A DNA stretch of 64,000 nucleotides, from positions 158,545-222,544 of the forward strand of contig NZ_KV789168.1 of assembly GCF_001807485.1 (NCBI RefSeq), read 5' to 3'. The translations under genes were made by a program, and so were the position numbers. The DNA is from Corynebacterium sp. HMSC08A12. GTDB taxonomy: Bacteria; Actinomycetota; Actinomycetes; Mycobacteriales; Mycobacteriaceae. A model generated the notes under the pieces. It made no database searches. It saw only the letters and a program-made list of their open reading frames with translations, and was not told the origin of the DNA. Below, piece by piece: positions 42,742-52,921 of the stretch (its first letter is position 1; each line of letters opens with the position of its first letter).

Positions 42742-44427
42742 TTACTTGCTGGGCTCTTCATCTTCGGGAGCTGCGGGGGACTCGCTAGCGGAAGTTCCCT
42801 CCGCCCCGTCGTTGCCTTCGTCGGAGGCACGGCCGGTCGCCACAGGCTCGTCGGACTCCACCCAGCGATCCATGTTCCAGCTCACCCCCGTATCCGAGGA
42901 GCTATCCAGCACGTTAGCCGCATGAACCTCGGCAAGGATGGTGCGCGGCTCGGTCACCAGCGGCAAAGTCATGGCGTCGTCGGCCAACGCCGTCTCCGCC
43001 CCCCTGATCTCCTTGAGCCCGGCGCCCGGCGTGGCGTTCACCGCTGAGTTCCGACCGTTGGCCGAACGGGTGTCGAGGGCTACGTCGTAATCCACGCCCA
43101 GCAGGCCGTAGTCATCGGCCGAGCGGGGCACAGGTTCAATGTTTACCCCCGCCTCCGCGCACTGGGACTTAAGGGCGTCAACAATCTTCTTATACCGCGG
43201 CACCGAATCGAGGAAGCCCACGCGGATAGTCATTCCGTTCAGCTGCGATCGGGCCTCATCGACATTGACCTTGATATTCCGATCGTTGATGTCGTCCAGG
43301 TAGCCGCGCAGCGGGTGCTCGGAGCCGACCACTCGCAGGCCGGTCGGCTCGACGGCCGCTCCGGTCTCCTCCTCTACGGCCTTGGCGATCGCCTCCCGGT
43401 CGATGCAAGCATTTAGAGCCTTGCGGGAGTCGGGATTCTGCAGCGGGCCAAGGTCGGAGACACGCAAGGTATCCACGCGCTCAGAGTTGCTCTCAACCAC
43501 GCGGAACTCATCACCGTTGAGGCCCAGCTCCTCAGCCACCTTGCCAGGAGTCTCCCCGGCACCGCGATTGGTATCCACCACGGAAAGCTGGTTGTGCTCC
43601 CCCAGCTTCTTAACGTCCGCCCCCTGCGGCCAGAGGTACACCGGGGATTGGGCGGGCTCCACCCCGCTCCATTCAGGATTCTTCTCCAGCTTCAGCGAGC
43701 CATCTTCCTTTCGGGCGGCAATCTTGTACGGCCCGGAGGTCGGCACCTGGGAAGGATCAGTCTTCGAGAAGGTGAACACATCCTGCCAGGCCTTACCCAG
43801 CTCCGTCAGTGCTTGTTCGTCCTTAGTGTCGACGGCGGATACGACATCCTCCACCCCGGCCTTCTCGGCCACAGTGTGGGAAGGCAGCACCGTGCCGGGC
43901 CCAAACAGTTCCCGGTAGCGTTCACCGCGCTTATCGGCGAAGTGCACGCTGAACTGTTTCGCGCCCGCTGCGCAGTCAATCTTCTCCACCTGGCCGAACA
44001 GCGGCATGTCGGAGCCGAAAAGGTCCGGGCGAGAGCTGGCCTGCAAGCTCAGCAAAAAGTCGTCGCAGACTACCGGCTTGGAATCCGAGTAGGTGGCCTT
44101 CTCGTTGATGGTGTAGTCCACCTGTCGAGGATTCCCGGGGGCCGGCTTGGCCGTCACCAAGTCGCCATTCGGCAGGTTCTGTCCGCGCGGCCCCGCGATG
44201 AAGGCTCCCGGGTAGAGGCGAGCGGAAATTTTCGCGGCATCCGTCGCCACGCCCACCGCTGTGCCCGCGTTGGAGGTCACCAGGTCGCTGGTCAGCACGT
44301 ATCCGAACTGCTCCGGCGGGCTGCTCAGCGGGGAATCCTCCGAACAGCCGGCCAGACCGGCTGCAGCCAGGGCTGCGGATAGCGCCAAGGCTGCGGTGGA
44401 CCGTACTGCATCCTGCTTGCGGATCAC
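42742..44427 (-). CDS. dciAE: DciAE-type substrate-binding lipoprotein
   Basis: A 561-residue exported lipoprotein of the family-5 (peptide/nickel) solute-binding type. The signal peptide ends in LAAAGLAGC, with Cys28 as the lipidated residue. The mature part resembles DppA/OppA proteins but no permease or ATPase genes are adjacent. In C. glutamicum the gene between secF and apt is called dciAE; the position here is identical. The GTG at 44427 has GGAAGGAAGG upstream; the frame continues far upstream into secF but without similarity. The transported ligand, if any, is unknown. Confidence 0.85.
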   Translation of the reverse strand: MIRKQDAVRSTAALALSAALAAAGLAGCSEDSPLSSPPEQFGYVLTSDLVTSNAGTAVGVATDAAKISARLYPGAFIAGPRGQNLPNGDLVTAKPAPGNPRQVDYTINEKATYSDSKPVVCDDFLLSLQASSRPDLFGSDMPLFGQVEKIDCAAGAKQFSVHFADKRGERYRELFGPGTVLPSHTVAEKAGVEDVVSAVDTKDEQALTELGKAWQDVFTFSKTDPSQVPTSGPYKIAARKEDGSLKLEKNPEWSGVEPAQSPVYLWPQGADVKKLGEHNQLSVVDTNRGAGETPGKVAEELGLNGDEFRVVESNSERVDTLRVSDLGPLQNPDSRKALNACIDREAIAKAVEEETGAAVEPTGLRVVGSEHPLRGYLDDINDRNIKVNVDEARSQLNGMTIRVGFLDSVPRYKKIVDALKSQCAEAGVNIEPVPRSADDYGLLGVDYDVALDTRSANGRNSAVNATPGAGLKEIRGAETALADDAMTLPLVTEPRTILAEVHAANVLDSSSDTGVSWNMDRWVESDEPVATGRASDEGNDGAEGTSASESPAAPEDEEPSK

Positions 44428-44485
44428 TGGTCGCCTTCCTTCCTCCAACACATCTAAACGAAAAGAGCCTGCGGGCCTCTCCGGG

Positions 44486-45820
44486 CTACATGCCCGGGCG
44501 CCAGGACCTTCCGGCGTCTTCGTTGTGGGTCTCGCGCTTGAAGTCCTCCGTGGAATCGTCTGCCAGGCGGGAATTCGGGCTGGATACGCTGCGCTTTCCG
44601 GCCTTCTTCGCCTCATCTGCATCCGCGCCTGCACCCGCGTCTGCGGCGGAAACTCCTACCTTTTCGTTGGCATCTTCGGCGGTCTCCACTGCGGCGTCCT
44701 CATCGGAAGACCCCTCCTGCGACGTAGCGAGGGAACGGGCGCGCTCCACGCGGGCCTCGTGCTGCTTGTACTTCTGCTGGCGCATCTTGAACGTCACCAG
44801 CAGCGGCGCGGCAAAGAAGATGGAGCTAAACGTACCGGCGATCACACCGATGAACTGCACAAGCGCCAGGTCCTTCAGCGTGCCCACACCCATGATGCCG
44901 ACGGCAACGATCAGCAGCGAGGCGATCGGTACCAGGGAGAAGATGGAGGTGTTGATCGAGCGCATGATCGTCTGGTTAATGGCCAGGTTCGTTTCCTCGG
45001 CATAGGTGGCGCGCGTGGAACCAAACAGGCCGGACGTGTTTTCCTGCACCTTGTCGAACACTACTACCGTGTCGTAGAGCGAGTACGCCAGAATCGTCAG
45101 CAGGCCGATCACGGTCGCCGGCGAAACCTCGAAGCCGACCAGTGCGTAAATGCCGGAGACAACTGTGAGGTCGATCAACAGACAGATGATGGCCGCGGCG
45201 GCCATGTCGCGCTCCATGCGGATCGCGATGTAGAGGAACACCGTCAGCAGGAACACGCCCAGGGCGATGAGCATCTTCTTGGTGATGCTGCTACCCCACG
45301 ACTCGGAGACTGTGGAGTCACTGATCGCATCCTGAGTGACTTCGCCGACGTTGTTCTTCGGGTGATACTCGTTGAACAGCGCCGAACGGGCCTCGCGGAT
45401 CTGCTCCTCGCTCAGGCGCTCGGAGGTGATTTCGATGGACTCGGCATCGCCGCTACCGACGGTCTGAGTGGACTGCGGAGCGATGCCGGTGGCCTCCTCG
45501 AAGACCTCCGAAACGCTAGATTCGGTGGCCCCGCCCGCAGGCGGCATGGTCATACGGGTGCCGCCCTCGAAGTCGATGCCTAGAGTGAAGCCGCGTACGA
45601 GGATGGACAGCAGACACGCCACGACCACCGCAACGAGGATGCCATAGAGGCGACCGCGGTTTTGCACGATGGGGAACCCACCGTTGCCGTTATAGAGCTT
45701 CTCGAAGAAGCCGGACGCCTCGGTATCGGGCGCGTCGACCGGGGTGGCTTCGGCCGCCGAAAGCTCCGCGGACTCCACGGCCTCGGACTCTTTCACGCTT
45801 AGGGTTTCGGGGTTACTCAT
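44486..45820 (-). CDS. secF: Protein-export membrane protein SecF
   Basis: Partner of SecD in using proton-motive force to drive late protein translocation. The 444-residue protein has six membrane segments, the first periplasmic-domain motif GIDFEGGT, and the conserved TILAYSLYDTVVVFDKVQEN region. Both ends extend beyond the core: about 35 acidic residues at the N-terminus and a C-terminal tail of roughly 110 residues rich in Ala, Asp, Glu and Ser. The gene starts 1 nt before the secD stop, so the two are coupled. Confidence 0.95.
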   Translation of the reverse strand: MSNPETLSVKESEAVESAELSAAEATPVDAPDTEASGFFEKLYNGNGGFPIVQNRGRLYGILVAVVVACLLSILVRGFTLGIDFEGGTRMTMPPAGGATESSVSEVFEEATGIAPQSTQTVGSGDAESIEITSERLSEEQIREARSALFNEYHPKNNVGEVTQDAISDSTVSESWGSSITKKMLIALGVFLLTVFLYIAIRMERDMAAAAIICLLIDLTVVSGIYALVGFEVSPATVIGLLTILAYSLYDTVVVFDKVQENTSGLFGSTRATYAEETNLAINQTIMRSINTSIFSLVPIASLLIVAVGIMGVGTLKDLALVQFIGVIAGTFSSIFFAAPLLVTFKMRQQKYKQHEARVERARSLATSQEGSSDEDAAVETAEDANEKVGVSAADAGAGADADEAKKAGKRSVSSPNSRLADDSTEDFKRETHNEDAGRSWRPGM

Positions 45821-47728
45821 TTACTTCCCCTCCTTGTCGTCGGTGGCCGGGGTATCTGCCTTTGTGGACGCCTTGTCTTGCGCATCATCCGAGTCTTCAG
45901 CCTTGTCAGCCTTCTCTGGCTTCTCGGCTTTATCTGCCTTCTTGGCCGACTTAGCACGCACCGCGTGCTCGTGGGGCTTCCGCCCGTACTTGCGCTCCGC
46001 AACGCGGTAGGCCGCGCCCAGTCCGTTGAGCTTCGGCGAGGCGAATTGCGGTCGGCGGGACATCAGGATCAACAGCGGGGCGGTCAGCAGGAACGCCACG
46101 ACCAGGTCGAACACGGTCGTCAGACCCAGGGTGAATGCGAAGCCCTTGACGTCGCCGACAGCCAGGAAGTACAGGATCACGGCGGCGATCAGGGAGACGA
46201 TGTTACCGGTGACGATCGTGCTGCGAGCTCGCTGCCAGGCGCGTGGCACTGCAGAGCGGAACGTAGCACCATTCTTGATCTCGTCCTTGATCCTCTCGAA
46301 GTAAATCACGAAGGAGTCGGCCGTGGTGCCCAGGCCGATGATCAGGCCGGCGATGCCCGCCAGATCCAGACTGTAGCCAATCCAACGCCCCAGCAGAACG
46401 ATGAATCCGTACACCAGGGCGAACGCCGCAACGAGGGACACAATGGCCACGACACCCAGGCCGCGGTAGTAGGCCAGCGCGTACAGGCCGACCAGAACCA
46501 GGCCCACCAGACCGGCAATGATGCCGGCCTTCAGGGAAGCGGCACCCAGCGATGGGGAGATCGTGGTGGTAGTGCCACCCGGCTCGCCGTTCTCACCGAC
46601 GAAGCTCAACGGCAGCGCGCCATAGCGCAGGTTATTAGCCAGGTCCTGGGCTTCCTTTTCGGAGAAACTACCCGTGATCTGGGAGACCTCGCCCGGGGGC
46701 GTCGGCGACTGGATCTCAGGCGCGGAGATCACCTTGGAGTCCAGGGTGATGGCCACTCGCTTGCCCATCATCTCTTGGCCGAGTGCGTACCAGGTCTCGC
46801 CACCCGGGGTCTGCTCACCGGTCTTGAACTTAAAGGTGATGGCCATCTGCGCCGAGTTCGGCTGCAGGCCGCCGGTGATCTGCGAGTTCGTGTCGATCAT
46901 CTCGCCGGTCAGGCGCTCGCCGTTCTTCTCGTCGGTCTCGCCCTTCAGCAGCGGCGCCGGGCCCAGAACCATGGGTCCCTGGTCGCTACAGGTGACCAGA
47001 GGCTTATCCGCATCATCGGAGCCTGCCATGGGATCGTTAGCTTCACAGTCCAGCAGCGCACCGGCTGCCTGCTGCTTGTTTCCGTCCATGCTCTGGCGGT
47101 CTGCCTTTAGTACCTCGACCTGCTTGTCGCGGCGCTCCTGCTCCTCGACAGAATCCTTTGGCTCCGCCGGTGGCTTGGCGGAGACCTTCAGTTCCTTCGG
47201 CGCATCCTCCAGGCCGAGCTGCGGGAATGCCTTAACCATTTGCCCAAGGCGCTCGTTGGCGAAATCTGGGGTGATAATTCCGTTCTCCACCCAACGGTTC
47301 GCCATCTTCTTCAGGGCCTGTGGGAAGTCCTTGGTGGGCTGCCCCGGCTGCGATTCGGGGCGGAACAGCAGCTGCGAGGTCTTGCCCAACGAGCGCGCCT
47401 CGCCCGCGTCCGATCCGGGAACGGTAATGACCAGGTTGTTGCCATCCGTCACCACGGAGGCACCGGAAACACCCATGCCGTTCACGCGGTTTTCCAGAAT
47501 CGTGCGCGCCTGGCTCAGCTGATCCGGCGTGGGCGTATCCCCCTGCGGAACCAACGTCACTCGGGTACCGCCCTGCAGGTCGATACCCAGCTTGGGCTCG
47601 AAGGATTTGTTTCCCGTAAACATGATCAAGCCCAGCACGATGAAGACGACCACCACGAATGCGGCGAGCGCCCGCTTCGGCCACGCGAAGCCGCCCTGTG
47701 CAGCAGTTCTCTTTTTCTTCTTTGCCAC
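45821..47728 (-). CDS. secD: Protein-export membrane protein SecD
   Basis: RND-superfamily translocation motor component of 635 residues. There is one N-terminal membrane helix after a basic KKKKR start, the motif LGIDLQGGTRV, a large extracytoplasmic domain, and five C-terminal helices with GTTADSFVIYFERIKDEI. I use the GTG at 47728 with CAGGAGA upstream. The last 45 or so residues form a Lys/Ala/Asp/Glu-rich repeat tail (KADKAEKPEKADKAEDSDD). Order: yajC-secD-secF. Confidence 0.95.
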   Translation of the reverse strand: MAKKKKRTAAQGGFAWPKRALAAFVVVVFIVLGLIMFTGNKSFEPKLGIDLQGGTRVTLVPQGDTPTPDQLSQARTILENRVNGMGVSGASVVTDGNNLVITVPGSDAGEARSLGKTSQLLFRPESQPGQPTKDFPQALKKMANRWVENGIITPDFANERLGQMVKAFPQLGLEDAPKELKVSAKPPAEPKDSVEEQERRDKQVEVLKADRQSMDGNKQQAAGALLDCEANDPMAGSDDADKPLVTCSDQGPMVLGPAPLLKGETDEKNGERLTGEMIDTNSQITGGLQPNSAQMAITFKFKTGEQTPGGETWYALGQEMMGKRVAITLDSKVISAPEIQSPTPPGEVSQITGSFSEKEAQDLANNLRYGALPLSFVGENGEPGGTTTTISPSLGAASLKAGIIAGLVGLVLVGLYALAYYRGLGVVAIVSLVAAFALVYGFIVLLGRWIGYSLDLAGIAGLIIGLGTTADSFVIYFERIKDEIKNGATFRSAVPRAWQRARSTIVTGNIVSLIAAVILYFLAVGDVKGFAFTLGLTTVFDLVVAFLLTAPLLILMSRRPQFASPKLNGLGAAYRVAERKYGRKPHEHAVRAKSAKKADKAEKPEKADKAEDSDDAQDKASTKADTPATDDKEGK

Positions 47729-47841
47729 CGCTTTAAGTCTCCTGCAATCCAGCCGCAAACACGCGCGGCCGGTGTACTAAAAAATCTAACCCCGTGATAC
47801 TAACGCCTGGGTTCGGACAAACGGAATACCGAACCAGCTAG

Positions 47842-48156
47842 TTAGTCTTCTTTTTCTTCGGTCAGCTGCGTCTCTTGCTGCGAGCCCGGCTCCACAGAGT
47901 CGACGGTCTCCAGGATGGAAACCCTCTCCCAGGTGGTCACCACGCCTGTCGCGATCTCCAGGTCGACGGTCGTATCCCCCACGTGGACCACACGGCCGTG
48001 GAGGCCGGAGGTCGTCTTGACAACCATGCCCGGACCCAGCTGATCCTGAAACTGGCGGATCTGCTGAATCCGCTTGTTCTGCTTGCGGATCTGGACCAGC
48101 GGCAAGCCGACGAACACAAGTAGGACAAGGACAATGAGAATAATTTCAAATGGCAT
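47842..48156 (-). CDS. yajC: YajC, preprotein translocase auxiliary subunit
   Basis: Small single-span membrane protein associated with SecDF. The 104-residue protein has a helix at about residues 3-20, then the family signature QNKRIQQIRQFQDQLGPGMVV and TTSGLHGRVVHVGD. The ATG at 48156 fits the family start (MPFEIILIVLVLL), though no ribosome-binding site is visible. It has an acidic, glutamine-rich C-terminal tail and is 113 bases upstream of secD. Confidence 0.93.
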   Translation of the reverse strand: MPFEIILIVLVLLVFVGLPLVQIRKQNKRIQQIRQFQDQLGPGMVVKTTSGLHGRVVHVGDTTVDLEIATGVVTTWERVSILETVDSVEPGSQQETQLTEEKED

Positions 48157-48201
48157 AGTGACAATTTTGCCATATGCCCGTTCCACATCCTCTTTACCCC
48201 G

Positions 48202-49293
48202 CTATAGCCCGATTGTGCCCTCAGGCGGTTCCAAACCGATGTGCCGCCACGCCGCCGCCGTCGCTACGCGCCCACGCGGGGTGCGGCTGACCATTCCGGC
48301 GCGCACGAGGTAGGGCTCGCAGACTTCCTCGACCGTTGACGGTTCTTCGCCTACCGCCAGCGCAAGGGTGTTGACGCCCACAGGGCCACCACCGTGGCCT
48401 TTCACCAGGGCTTCGATGACCGCCCGGTCGAGCCTATCCAGACCAGATTCGTCCACGTCGAAGACCAGCAGCGCGGCACGCGCCACCTCGACGGTGATCT
48501 TTCCGTCGGCATTCACGTCCGCGAAGTCGCGCACCCGGCGCAGCAGTCGGTTGGCGATGCGCGGGGTTCCGCGGGAACGGGATGCGATCTCCGCTGCGGC
48601 GTCACCAGTAATTTCAACTCCCAAGATTCCCGCAGCGCGCGTGACGACCCGGGTTAGATCGGCGGTGTCGTAGAACTCCATCTGGGCGGTGAAGCCGAAG
48701 CGGTCGCGCAGCGGCCCGGTGAGCATGCCCGCACGGGTGGTGGCGCCCACCAGGGTGAACGGGGCGATCTCAATGGGGATGGAGGTGGCGCCGGGGCCCT
48801 TGCCGACGATGACGTCGATGCGGAAGTCCTCCATCGCCATGTAGAGCATCTCCTCGGCGGGGCGGGCCATGCGGTGGATCTCGTCGATAAACAGCACGTC
48901 GCCCTCCATCAGGTTGGAGAGCATGGCGGCCAGATCGCCCGCCCGCTCGAGGGCGGGGCCGGAGGTCATGCGCAGGGAACTGCCGAGCTCCTGGGCGATG
49001 ATCATCGCCATGGTGGTCTTGCCCAACCCGGGCGGGCCGGCCAACAGCACGTGGTCGGGGGCTACCCCGCGGGAGCGCGCGCCGCCCAACACCAGGTCCA
49101 GCTGCGTGCGCACCTTCGGCTGACCGATGAACTCATCCAGTGACTTGGGGCGCAGCGAAGTATCAATGTCCGATTCCCCGGCGGACTGCTGCGGGTCCAG
49201 GTCCGCGTTCTGGGAGAAGCCTTGGCCGCCGGGTGCGGCGCCTGGCCCCACGCCCGGTGGAAGTTCAAACTCTGTGCGCTCGGTGTCGCTCAT
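48202..49293 (-). CDS. ruvB: Holliday junction branch-migration ATPase RuvB
   Basis: Hexameric AAA+ motor that drives branch migration with RuvA. The 363-residue protein has Walker [11 protein letters not shown], Walker [11 protein letters not shown], sensor [18 protein letters not shown] (with the arginine finger), and a C-terminal winged-helix domain with GVNTLA. The ATG follows GGAGA. A glycine/proline-rich lead of about 45 residues precedes the conserved [12 protein letters not shown]. Order: ruvC-ruvA-ruvB. Confidence 0.97.
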   Translation of the reverse strand: MSDTERTEFELPPGVGPGAAPGGQGFSQNADLDPQQSAGESDIDTSLRPKSLDEFIGQPKVRTQLDLVLGGARSRGVAPDHVLLAGPPGLGKTTMAMIIAQELGSSLRMTSGPALERAGDLAAMLSNLMEGDVLFIDEIHRMARPAEEMLYMAMEDFRIDVIVGKGPGATSIPIEIAPFTLVGATTRAGMLTGPLRDRFGFTAQMEFYDTADLTRVVTRAAGILGVEITGDAAAEIASRSRGTPRIANRLLRRVRDFADVNADGKITVEVARAALLVFDVDESGLDRLDRAVIEALVKGHGGGPVGVNTLALAVGEEPSTVEEVCEPYLVRAGMVSRTPRGRVATAAAWRHIGLEPPEGTIGL

Positions 49294-49343
49294 GGTCTCC
49301 AGTCTCCCCTATTCTTCAGCAGCGTACTTGGGCTTGCCTGTGC

Positions 49344-49979
49344 CTATTTAATAGCCGCCAGCGAGGCGCGCAGCAGCCCGGAAGCGTCCGGGGCTTGCGG
49401 GGCGGACCATTGGGACAGTACAGCGTCGATGGTGGTACCTGCCTTGGACTCCGTGAACCCGAGACCCACGAGCGCCTCGAGGACCTGTTCCCGCACGTCC
49501 GTCGCCACGGCCTGGCCGTCACCTGCAACGCCGGCCGCGCCAACCGCGCCCGCAGCACCGGTATCCGCGATCTCTCCCAGATCCGCCACCTTGCCCTTCA
49601 GATCCACAGCCATGCGTTCGGCCAGGCGCTTGCCCACTCCGGGGGCCTTCTGCAGGGTCTTGTGGTCGCCGTTGGATACCGCTCGGGCGAGCTCCTGCGG
49701 GCTGATAACCGACAGGATCGCCAAAGCCAGCCGGGCGCCCACGCCGGAGACGGACTGCAGGGTGGCGAAGGCGCGCTTTTCGTCTGCGTCCTTGAACACG
49801 TACAGCGTCTGCGAGTCCTCGCGCACCACCATCGCGGTAGTCACGAAGACTTCCTCGCCCCTCGGCAGCTCCGAAATAGTGGTGGCGGTACCGGTGCACT
49901 GGTACCCCACGCCCGCGCACTCGATGATGACGTAGTCCAGGCCCTTATCAATCACGGTTCCGCGCAGCGATGCGATCAT
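49344..49979 (-). CDS. ruvA: Holliday junction DNA-binding protein RuvA
   Basis: Tetrameric junction-binding protein of 211 residues: an N-terminal OB domain ([13 protein letters not shown]), two helix-hairpin-helix motifs ([31 protein letters not shown]), an Ala/Gly-rich flexible linker (about residues 138-160), and domain III that contacts RuvB ([15 protein letters not shown]). The ATG overlaps the ruvC stop (ATGA) and has AAAGGGG upstream. Confidence 0.96.
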   Translation of the reverse strand: MIASLRGTVIDKGLDYVIIECAGVGYQCTGTATTISELPRGEEVFVTTAMVVREDSQTLYVFKDADEKRAFATLQSVSGVGARLALAILSVISPQELARAVSNGDHKTLQKAPGVGKRLAERMAVDLKGKVADLGEIADTGAAGAVGAAGVAGDGQAVATDVREQVLEALVGLGFTESKAGTTIDAVLSQWSAPQAPDASGLLRASLAAIK

Positions 49980-50539
49980 GGTTTCCCCTTTACTAGATGG
50001 TTCAGTGGCGCCCGCCAGCAATGGCACACGGCCAGCGCCAGCGCATCGGCCGCATCCGGCGGCTTGGGTGCTTCGCTTAGCCCCAGGATGCGGGTGATCA
50101 TGCGCGTCATCTGCGCTTTGTCCGCCCGCCCGTTGCCGCTGATGGACTTTTTCACCTCGCTGGGTGTGTACATGTGCACATCTACCCCGCGCTTGGCGGC
50201 GGCCAGCATCAACACGCCGGAGGCGTGGGCGGTGTTCATCACCGTGGAAACATTCGAGCGTTCGAACACGCGCTCCAGCGCCACCACGTGTGGCTGATAG
50301 TCGTCGAACCACTCCTCCACCGCGTTGAAGAGTCTGTTGAGGCGCTGCTCCACCGGCATGTCCGACGGAGTGCGCACCACTCCTACGGCCACGGGGTACA
50401 CGGCCCTCCCCTTCCCCGCCTGCACCACGGATAGTCCGCAGCGCGTCAGCCCGGGGTCTATCCCCATGACGCGCAGCCCGGCCAGCGAGGTCGGGCCGCC
50501 GACGGGGCTGCCCCAGGCGGAATTATGTGGAGTGTTCAT
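49976..50539 (-). CDS. ruvC: Holliday junction resolvase RuvC
   Basis: Endonuclease of 187 residues that cuts Holliday junctions. The acidic catalytic residues are visible: Asp in [11 protein letters not shown], Glu in VALERVF, and the pair in [14 protein letters not shown]. The N-terminus carries about 20 extra residues before the core. It follows yebC by 31 nt and is coupled to ruvA, the standard actinobacterial yebC-ruvCAB order. Confidence 0.96.
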   Translation of the reverse strand: MNTPHNSAWGSPVGGPTSLAGLRVMGIDPGLTRCGLSVVQAGKGRAVYPVAVGVVRTPSDMPVEQRLNRLFNAVEEWFDDYQPHVVALERVFERSNVSTVMNTAHASGVLMLAAAKRGVDVHMYTPSEVKKSISGNGRADKAQMTRMITRILGLSEAPKPPDAADALALAVCHCWRAPLNHLVKGKP

Positions 50540-50570
50540 CGTGTAGCCAAGAATAGCACACGTGTTTTAA

Positions 50571-51326
50571 TTATTCGCTGTCGAGCTCTGCCAGCACGTC
50601 ATCCGGCACATTCATGTTGGTGAACACGTTCTGCACGTCGTCGGAATCCTCCAGCGCGTCGATCAGGTTGAACACCTTCTTCGCTGTGGTGGCATCCGCC
50701 GGAACCTCCATAGACGCGCGGAAGTCGAGTTCGATGGAGTCGTAGTCGATCTCGGCTTCCTTCAGCGCGTCACGCACCGCGTTGATGTCGGAGGATTCGC
50801 ACACGACCTCGAACTTCTCGCCGATGTCGTTGACCTCTTCCGCACCGGCGTCTAGCACGGCGAGCAGGATGTCGTCCTCGGTGTTTTCGCCCTTGTCCAG
50901 CACTGCCACACCCTTGCGGGTGAACAGGTAGGAAACGGAGCCCGCATCCGCCATGTTGCCGCCGTTCTTGTTCATGGCGGTGCGCACGTCGGTGGTGGCG
51001 CGGTTGCGGTTATCGGTCAGGCACTCGATTAGCATGGCCACACCGTTCGGGCCGTAGCCTTCGTACATCACGGTTTCCCAGTTAGCACCGCCGGCCTCTT
51101 CGCCGGAGCCACGCTTGCGGGCGCGCTCGATGTTGTCGTTGGGCACCGAGGACTTCTTGGCCTTGGTGATCGCGTCCTGCAGCGTCGGGTTTGCGCTGGG
51201 GTCGCCACCACCGGTGCGGGCTGCCACTTCGATGTTCTTAATCAGCTTGGCGAATTCCTTGCCGCGCTTTGCGTCGTTGGCAGCCTTCTTGTGCTTGGTA
51301 GTTGCCCATTTGGAGTGGCCGGCCAT
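50571..51326 (-). CDS. yebC: YebC/TACO1-family translational/transcriptional regulator
   Basis: A 251-residue member of the YebC family ([25 protein letters not shown] start; [33 protein letters not shown]). Bacterial members have been described as DNA-binding regulators and as ribosome-associated factors aiding translation of proline-rich stretches. The ATG follows AGAGGA. It is located between pdxT and ruvC. Confidence 0.95.
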   Translation of the reverse strand: MAGHSKWATTKHKKAANDAKRGKEFAKLIKNIEVAARTGGGDPSANPTLQDAITKAKKSSVPNDNIERARKRGSGEEAGGANWETVMYEGYGPNGVAMLIECLTDNRNRATTDVRTAMNKNGGNMADAGSVSYLFTRKGVAVLDKGENTEDDILLAVLDAGAEEVNDIGEKFEVVCESSDINAVRDALKEAEIDYDSIELDFRASMEVPADATTAKKVFNLIDALEDSDDVQNVFTNMNVPDDVLAELDSE

Positions 51327-51456
51327 GATCCTCTTTCGGTAGTCGGGTACGTTTGTATCGCTTCCATACTAGACCCCCACGGTGTAGCCGCCGTCACGTA
51401 CGTCGCTTTTTTCTTTATGACGCCCCTACGCCCCAACCGCCGAAGCTATGCGGCAG

Positions 51457-52044
51457 CTATTCCACGCCGTATTGCTCGACCATTCGCAGGAAGTACTCGT
51501 GCACGCGGTCATCCTCGGAAAGCTCCGGGTGGAAGCTGCATCCCAGCGCGTTGCCTTGCCGCACGCCGACGACCGTGCCGTCCGGCAAAGTGGACACAAC
51601 CTCTACCCCGTCGCCCACTTCCTCCACCTTGGGGGCGCGAATAAACACGGCCTCGACGGGCGTGTCGATATCCCCGAACGGCAGCTGGGTCTCGAAGGAG
51701 TCCACCTGGCGGCCGAAGGCGTTGCGCCGCACTGTGATGTCCATGGCGTGCAAGCTGTGGGCGTCACTACGAGTGTCCAAGACCCGATCGGCCAGCAGAA
51801 TCAGCCCAGCGCATGTGCCGAACACGGGCAGGCCGTCGGCAACCAGCGTCCGCAGAGGCTCCAGCATTCCGCCGAGCTCCAGCAGCTTAGACATCGTGGT
51901 GGACTCGCCGCCGGGCATGATCAGCCCGTCGAGGCCTTCGAGGTGTTCGGGGCGGCGAACAGCGCGGGCCTCGTGGCCCAGGCGTTCGATGCTGCGCATG
52001 TGCTCGACGAACCCGCCTTGCACGCTCAACACGCCAATGATCAT
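51457..52044 (-). CDS. pdxT: PdxT, glutaminase subunit of pyridoxal 5'-phosphate synthase
   Basis: Supplies ammonia to PdxS. The 195-residue class I amidotransferase has IGVLSVQGGFVEH, the PGGESTT segment, the nucleophile Cys in GTCAGLILLA, and the His/Glu of the triad in SFHPELSED. The ATG follows AGGAG; the tesB stop lies 4 nt upstream. pdxS and pdxT are therefore separated by tesB but still in one unit. Confidence 0.96.
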   Translation of the reverse strand: MIIGVLSVQGGFVEHMRSIERLGHEARAVRRPEHLEGLDGLIMPGGESTTMSKLLELGGMLEPLRTLVADGLPVFGTCAGLILLADRVLDTRSDAHSLHAMDITVRRNAFGRQVDSFETQLPFGDIDTPVEAVFIRAPKVEEVGDGVEVVSTLPDGTVVGVRQGNALGCSFHPELSEDDRVHEYFLRMVEQYGVE

Positions 52045-52048
52045 CGGC

Positions 52049-52921
52049 CTACTGCTCCTCTTGCTCCTTCAACGGCACCGACTGGGCGCCGTCGCGCAGG
52101 GTGCGGGTGAGCCCCTCCTGGGTGACCACGGCCACCAGGTCGCCCTGCTGGTTGAAGATCCGCCCGTGGGTCAGCGCACGGCCGCCGTGGGCGGACGGGG
52201 AAACCTGGTCGTACAACAGCCACTCGTCGGCGCGGAAGGGGCGCAGGAACCACATGGCGTGGTCCAGCGAGGCCTCCTGGAACTCCGCCGGACGGTGCGG
52301 CACCAGCGCGGACGACAGCAGGGTCATGTCCGACATGTAGGCCAGGGTGCAGACGTGCAGGGTGTCGATGTCCGGCAGCTTGGACTTCGTGCGGAACCAC
52401 ACCACCTGCTGGGAGGCCGTGTACTTGTTGTGCTCGTAGTCCTCCGGCGGGACGATGCGCACGTCCCAGTCGGCCCACTCGTCGCGGAACAGGCGCTGAA
52501 CGCTAGTTAGCGACTCGGTATCCACCGCGATGGACTCGGGGTTCGGCACTGCGCGCATCTCGTCGGAGTGCTGCGGGCCGTGGTCGTCACGAATGTGGAA
52601 ACTGGCCTGCATGCTGAAAATCGCCTTGCCGTCCTGCACAACCTTCACAGAACGGGAGACGAAAGATCGACCGTCGCGCACACGGTCGACCAAGAACACC
52701 GTCGACGCATCGGGGTTACCCGGGCCAACGAAGTAACCGTGCAGGGAGTGCACGGCGAAGTCCTCGCTGACGGTGCGGGTGGCCGCGACCAAAGCCTGCG
52801 CGGCAACCTGGCCGCCGTACGTGCGCGCCAGCTTCGACGGCAGCGGGCTGCCGCGGAAGATGTCGCGGTCGATGCGCTCTAGATCCAGGACATCCAGGAT
52901 CTTCGGACGGTGCGGAGACAT
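52049..52921 (-). CDS. tesB: Acyl-CoA thioesterase II (TesB family)
   Basis: A double hot-dog fold enzyme of 290 residues that hydrolyses acyl-CoA. It has the N-terminal hot dog (RTYGGQVAAQALVAA, SLHGYFVGPGNPDAS) and the C-terminal one with the catalytic Asp in SLDHAMWFLRPF and the GRALTHGRIFNQQGDLVA segment. Its start overlaps the pdxS stop (TAATG). Its place between pdxS and pdxT is a common actinobacterial arrangement with no known functional link. Confidence 0.94.
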   Translation of the reverse strand: MSPHRPKILDVLDLERIDRDIFRGSPLPSKLARTYGGQVAAQALVAATRTVSEDFAVHSLHGYFVGPGNPDASTVFLVDRVRDGRSFVSRSVKVVQDGKAIFSMQASFHIRDDHGPQHSDEMRAVPNPESIAVDTESLTSVQRLFRDEWADWDVRIVPPEDYEHNKYTASQQVVWFRTKSKLPDIDTLHVCTLAYMSDMTLLSSALVPHRPAEFQEASLDHAMWFLRPFRADEWLLYDQVSPSAHGGRALTHGRIFNQQGDLVAVVTQEGLTRTLRDGAQSVPLKEQEEQ

